Origin: Prorocentrum cordatum
Lineage: Eukaryota > Sar > Dinophyceae > Prorocentrales > Prorocentraceae
DNA length: 22,569 bases
NCBI GenBank assembly: GCA_963575745.1
Contig: CAUYUJ010019627.1
Span: 762,453-785,021, forward strand
Direction of reading: 5' to 3'
Part shown: piece by piece, positions 18,196 through 22,569 of the stretch
How the letters are laid out: every line of letters begins with the position of its first letter
Position numbering within the stretch: the stretch's first letter is position 1
Program-made: the position numbers and the translations under genes
Notes under the pieces: generated by a model
The model's database searches: none
The model's input: the letters and a program-made list of their open reading frames with translations, nothing else
What the model was told of the DNA's origin: nothing

Positions 18196-19010
18196 ATGCA
18201 GCGCTGCGGGACTTGGAATACGGAAGGGTTCAGGGGGGACTCGCGCACCAAACTCACAAAATTTTGCCAATCAGCTTCGCCGGAAATTATAGTGATATAT
18301 TGTGTATACAAGAAGCGCAATTACACGGATCATATTATTACGAATAGCATGGGTTCTTATTTTCTTCTTTGGGACATAGAATCCAGAGCAACGGGCGGTC
18401 GCTGGAGTTGGATTTATTGTAGCCCCGTGGGCCCGCGGCGCCATAGTGGCCTTCCGGGCGCTCACTTCGACATTAGTTACGTTCCGAGTTCGAGTGCAAC
18501 ATGGCATTTTGCTGCTTATACCCGCCTGCATACCTCGCAGCGGATATGATTGCCGAAACCGTCAATCTTGCTTCGCAGAACTTCTCGGAGCAGCGCGGCC
18601 CACGACACCGTGCAGCACAACCTGGGTACTGGGAGACTGCAATGCAATGTGATTGCAGCAACGTCCTGGAGAAGAACAGCACGTTGGACAACGTGTATTT
18701 CTGGCTGATGCCATTCAGAAGCCGACGCGTAAAAATCCTACGAGGCAGTTGTTGCTCGAACTATGTGTTGCCGCAGACATGTCCATTGCGAACGCGTCGT
18801 TCGACCCACCTGCCAACCGACGCATCCCACGCAGAAACCTCGGCGTTGAACCCATGGGCCCGAGCATCACGCCAGATAAGTTTTCTCATATCGATCACGT
18901 CTCATGTCCTATGCCAGGCCTGCGCTGGAAAAGTCGGAAAAGTTGCTGCGTTGGAAAAGTCGGGCTCCGAGCCTCTGTCCGCAATCCCGAGCGACCGCCG
19001 AGACCGATCC
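18196..19010 (+). pseudogene. APE-type LINE endonuclease remnant (first element)
   Basis: The signatures of a LINE apurinic-type endonuclease appear in order but in changing frames: TWNTEGFRG near the start, DILCIQEAQLHG (catalytic Glu region), GSYFLLWDIESRATGG, an AHFDISYV strand, WVLGDCNAM (usually GDFNA; Phe replaced by Cys, Asp kept), NPTRQLLLELCVAADMSIAN and FSHIDHV. A TGA follows GDCNAM at 18650-18652. Near 18980, AIPSDRR sits where the usual SDH motif would be, with Arg in place of His. The piece comes directly after the ORF1-like remnant, so it is probably the start of ORF2 of the same SL-marked element. No reverse transcriptase of this element is visible; a GRPRKQW tail-like word occurs near 19110. 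Confidence 0.7.
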
Positions 19011-19322
19011 CATTTAAATATTGCTTCGCATAGCGACGCTTCATTAGTAGAACAACTAGCGCGCGACGCCGCAGGCGGCCCTGGAAATGCGGCCCTTGAG
19101 CGTAGACGCTGGGGTCGTCCGAGAAAGCAGTGGGCGCGCAGTGCGTGCCCTGTGGCGCGCGAGTGAATTTGGCCGTCCTTCCCCCCGCCCCCCCCCCGCC
19201 CCTCCCCCGCCTCCGATGCCCCCCCCGGGCCTGCAGTTTAGACGCGCTTCTTTGGCATCGCTTCTGATTGCCGCGCGCGCAATCGCGTCCGCGCGTTTTC
19301 TTGGCGCAAGGCTTCAGTCTGT
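19011..19322. other. Junction zone between two LINE remnants
   Basis: Up to about 19166 one frame stays open and contains ERRRWGRPRKQWARSA, which resembles the GRPRxxW stretch near the end of LINE ORF2 proteins. A C-rich tract (CCCCCCGCCCCCCCCCCGCC type) follows at 19179-19228. The true left end of the second LINE is not visible; no target duplication could be identified. Confidence 0.4.
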
Positions 19323-20813
19323 CAGTCAGTCGCAGAAGCGAGGAGCCTGACTACAGACGACTCCACGGATTTACTGATTTGCGAGTTAGGAAAAGACACT
19401 TGGGACATCGCGGCAATCAGCGAAACGCGGGGGACAGAGCAACGCGATATGCGGGCCGCGAGGCTAGGATCTCATGTCTTTCCGGCAGCCGGCCACGCGC
19501 CGCATCGCGCGGCGTGGCTTTCTTGATCCACCAGCGGCGCGCGCGTAGCATCAAGCACAACGCGCGCATCGGTGATCGCATCGCCTGCGTCGACCTCGAC
19601 ATCGGCTAGTGCAGGATGAGAGCGGCGACGGCGTGCGTCCCGCATTCTGGCTACGCCGACGCGCGCGCCCAAATGATGCGCGACTATTTGACGGCCGCGC
19701 GCGACGACGACGCCCATCAGAAACGAGCCGCAATAATCGCTGGAGGCTTCAATGCCCAAGTCGGAAAGCACCCTAACAATGCGGACGACGATGTCAATTG
19801 CAGCACAAGCCGACGACCAGCCGTGGGAACACATGGAGTGGGAGATTGCAGCACGCGCGGGCTCGCTTGCGAGCATGGCCCAACACGCGCAACATGCTTA
19901 TCACGAGCAATATGTTCGACAGGCACCACCACGACACGTTTGCGTATGCCAGCAGCGGAGAGCACCCAACCCAGTCGCACATGGACTACATGCTCGTAGA
20001 CGAGAGCCGCCGCAATCAAGCACTCCACGCATGCGCCGCCACGGGGCTCGGCCCCGACCACCAAGCAGCTCGCGTGAAAAGTATCCCCCCCCGCGCAAAG
20101 ACCCGCCAGGCGAGCGCGCGCAAGCGACGAGCACCCCGTCAATCATCCGTTCCGCCCGCCGCCGACGCACTTTCCCAGCAGCGCTTGCAGCGCCGACTCG
20201 GCGACCGCGACTGCGCAATCGGGGCAGGTGACAGGCGCGCACGCATCAGCGACGCCTTTGTCTAGCACCGCGAAGGCGCGGCCGCTGCTGCGCAACGCCC
20301 AGCGCGTTGAGAGGGCCCCGCAGCAGAGCAGAAACTACGCGAGCTCATTGCCCAACGACGCAACGCACCACACAATGACATAACCAAACGAGCCAAACTG
20401 AGCAATCTCATACCGAGACATGTTCGAGCCCGCGACAATGCAAACTTAGATGCGCTTGCGTGCCATTCCAAAGGCCTCAAGAACATCGTCGGCATGAATT
20501 CCCCGAATCCTAATGACATGATTGCATTGATGATTACCCCAGCGGGCGATGAGGAGACTGACAGGGCACGCGTCGCCAACGTCCTCGCTACAGTCCACAA
20601 GCAATTCTACCGGAAACCAGAGAACGACAGCGAGGATAACAGCACCGCCACAATGTCAACTGACCAGAAAACAATTGGAAAACGCAAGTGCAGCGACACC
20701 GCTGGCCTCGCAGCAGAGTTGCTGAGAGCAGGGGGCGCCGCCGTGGAGTACCATTCAATCGCTTCGCTTATTCCGCCGGCCCATGATGTAGCATCGCTGG
20801 CACGTGCGCGCGT

Positions 20814-20947
20814 GCTCCGGGGGGCATTTGGGGGCCTCCTGGGGCCGCTCGGGGGCCTCTTGGGCCTCTTGGGGGTTTCTTGGGGGCCTCTTGGGGCATC
20901 TTGGGGCCTCTTGGGGGCCTGTTGGGACCTCCTGGGGGCTTCCTAGG
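20814..20947. repeat. CTTGGGGGCCTC minisatellite
   Basis: Roughly ten units of about 12 bp with consensus CTTGGGGGCCTC vary by one or two bases (GGGGCATC, GGGGGTTT, GGGACCTC). Related words continue sparsely to about 21070 (CTTGGGGCCCG, CTTGGGCCGTC). The reverse-orientation relatives are at 1459-1625. Confidence 0.85.
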
Positions 20948-21145
20948 GCCGAGGGTTCGACGTGTTGCTTCGTGTTCCCTGTCTGGGGCTCCTCTCAGAG
21001 CGTTCTTGGGGCCCGATTGGATCGTCTTGTAGGCTTCTTGGGCCGTCTTGGAGCCCTCTTGGGCCGTCTACTATGGAGGATTATTTGCCGCAGCTCAACG
21101 ACGACACCATCGCTCCAAATCCCACCGCCCCCACCACCCCCAAAT
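20826..21145. mobile_element. ~320-bp G-rich insertion within the reverse transcriptase
   Basis: Reverse-transcriptase text stops near LARARVLRGAF (about 20828) and resumes with TTITFI and GDPKLPQN at about 21148, in the same frame number. Between them lie CTTGGGGGCCTC-type minisatellite units (20814-20947) and a mixed tail. ATTTGGGGG at 20826-20834 and CCCCCAAAT at 21137-21145 form a 9-bp inverted pair near the two borders. No target duplication is evident and the expected stretch just upstream of the GDP motif is missing. Insertion with deletion, or expansion in place, are both possible. Confidence 0.5.
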
Positions 21146-22569
21146 AGAAAAACACGACGATCACATTTATATAAAAGTGTGGCGACCCCAAACTACCACA
21201 AAACAACGGACCAATGGCAGTCATCCCGCTGCCATGCGAGCTTATGTCTCGCCTCGTATGCAGTTGGTTTGAGGCCCCATTTGGCGCGCAAGAAAGCCCC
21301 GACCAAGCTGGCTTCATGCGTGGCTACGGCACCGAGGACCGCCACTTCGCCGCGGCAGTATTGCACGAGCAGTCATAGCGTTGGCGGGTACGACTCTGGG
21401 CAGCCGCCATCAACTTAAAAAAGGCGCTCGACTGCGTTGGCCGCGGCAAATTTGGAAGCTCTACGACAGCAGCACATCCCGAATGCATCCATCACTTTCT
21501 TACAGCAGCTGCACAGCAACCAGACTGCCGCGGTCAGAACAAACGCTGGCCGCCGACATTTTGACATGCAGAGGCGAGCGAAACAGGAAAATCGCTCTTC
21601 TCATCCTTGTTCGACGCGCTATCAGAACGCATGTTCCGACAACTCAGGACACGTTGGCGCCGAGAGAGATTTGGCATCAAACTTGGTTCCGCACGTGCGA
21701 CTAGCATCACCAACCTACGCTTCGTGGACGACGTCTTGCTGCGCGCCGCGAACCTACGACAGTGTGCCTGTCCGTTACGAGACCTCAAAAGCCAGGCATC
21801 GCGCCGCGGACTGTCACTCCGCCCCGACAAGACCAGGACCCTTGCAAATATCAGCCAAGGCATGGGCATAGCAATGACGCGCATCATTTTGGACGGCGCA
21901 CGTATCGATATCTTGCGCGACGACCAGAGCACAATCTATTTAGGTCGACAACTGTCGTTTCACAACTTCCACGAGGACGAACTACCAAACAGGATCGCCG
22001 CAGGGTGGGCTAAGTTCAACCAGTCACGGAACGCACTCACGAACAAACGGCTTCATCTGCGCCACAGACTACGACTTCTCAACGGCACAAGCACGCCTTG
22101 CGTTATACACGGGTGTTGCTCGTGGGCTCACCAAGGACATGTTCATGGCGCTGCAGAGGACGCAATGGAGGCTGATTCGCTTAATCGTTGGCGTGCCGAG
22201 ACAACGATCTCGGCATGAAAATGGCAACGCAACGCCTTATGCCGACATCGCAGCCGCCGACGCCAGTGACCAGCACGACCCTGGCCCACGCAAAGGAGAC
22301 GACGATGCAAACAATGATGGCCTGCAGCCCTGGGTGAACTTTATACGCAGGAGCACCTACGCTGCCATAAGTAATGCCAAACGCATGCGCGCGCAAGAAT
22401 GGACGCGCATATTTTTCAGAAGAAAGTGGAACTACGCACTTCGAGTTGCAGGCCACAGTACCGACATATGGACAAGACGTTGTATAACTTGGGGCCCGAG
22501 CGCGCACGACGCACGACCAGCAGAACGACGATGCGGCGGTCCGCGAAAGATTTGGGACGATGGCATTGC

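Larger units (their letters stand above)
19323..22569 (+). pseudogene. LINE ORF2: APE endonuclease plus reverse transcriptase, broken, runs off window
   Basis: Endonuclease: WDIAAISETRG (Glu codon 19422); then, after a frame change, GVAFLIHQRRARS and GDRIACVDLDI with TAG at 19607; IIAGGFNAQVG, where Gly (19745-19747) replaces the catalytic Asp of GDFNA; a frame change near 19870; HMDYMLVDE; GPDH. One frame then runs to 22126 with stops at 20263, 20308, 21376 and 21562. Reverse transcriptase: GDPKLPQN, MAVIPLP, SPDQAGFMRGYGTEDRHF, motif A as AINLKKALD (Asn at 21412 for the first Asp), LFSSLFDAL (motif B region), FVDDVLL (motif C, intact, 21721) and GLSLRPDKT. After a frame change near 22126 the C-terminal part continues (ALQRTQWRLIRLIVGVPRQR, PWVNFIRR, FFRRKWNYALRVAGHS) open to the window end. 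Two catalytic residues are lost, so it is inactive. Confidence 0.88.

Noticed and set aside
18926-18963. TGGAAAAGTCGG pair shared with the 84-bp duplication at 4048-4215
   Set aside because: Only about 12 bases are shared and the flanks differ, so this is too short to claim a repeat family.

Overview
The window looks like nuclear DNA of a dinoflagellate with a GC-rich genome. The best evidence is a 22-base stretch at 15500-15521 that matches the dinoflagellate spliced leader at 20 positions, counting from remembered consensus. Low gene density, G/C-rich minisatellites, long triplet tracts and several decayed non-LTR retrotransposons fit this. I cannot assign a genus. I found no intact gene, rRNA, tRNA or CRISPR array; every recognisable coding stretch is broken by stops or frame changes.

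Layout. 1-579: right-hand part of a dispersed repeat element whose second copy lies at 16138-16950. 580-4381: non-genic DNA made of short repeats, a CAG tract, a CT-rich block with three copies of a core unit, four copies of a GTGGGGATAYTTT motif and an 84-bp tandem duplication. 4382-7187: three tandem copies of a ~0.93-kb unit, the last two virtually identical. 7513-10897 (minus strand): a long intronless, broken coding region of unknown family with five CxxC pairs and a Trp-rich repeat tail. 10898-13240: repeats, inverted repeats and a long CGT-triplet tract. 13239-15440: a decayed fragment of a LINE ORF1-like protein, then a proline-rich peptide repeat of ~75-80 bp per unit.

15500-22569 is the most informative part. 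The relic spliced leader sits ~170 bp before a broken ORF1-like frame (coiled coil, globular domain, Gly/Lys-rich tail). That frame is split by an 813-bp element with imperfect terminal inverted repeats and an 8-bp target duplication. An APE-type endonuclease remnant follows. A second LINE (endonuclease plus reverse transcriptase) begins near 19323, is itself interrupted by a ~320-bp G-rich insertion, and runs off the window end.

The simplest reading is a graveyard of nested retroelements. One may have been copied from a trans-spliced, leader-bearing mRNA. The genes do not form a working pathway. Many breaks are single-base shifts, so assembly indel errors must be excluded before every break is called biological decay.
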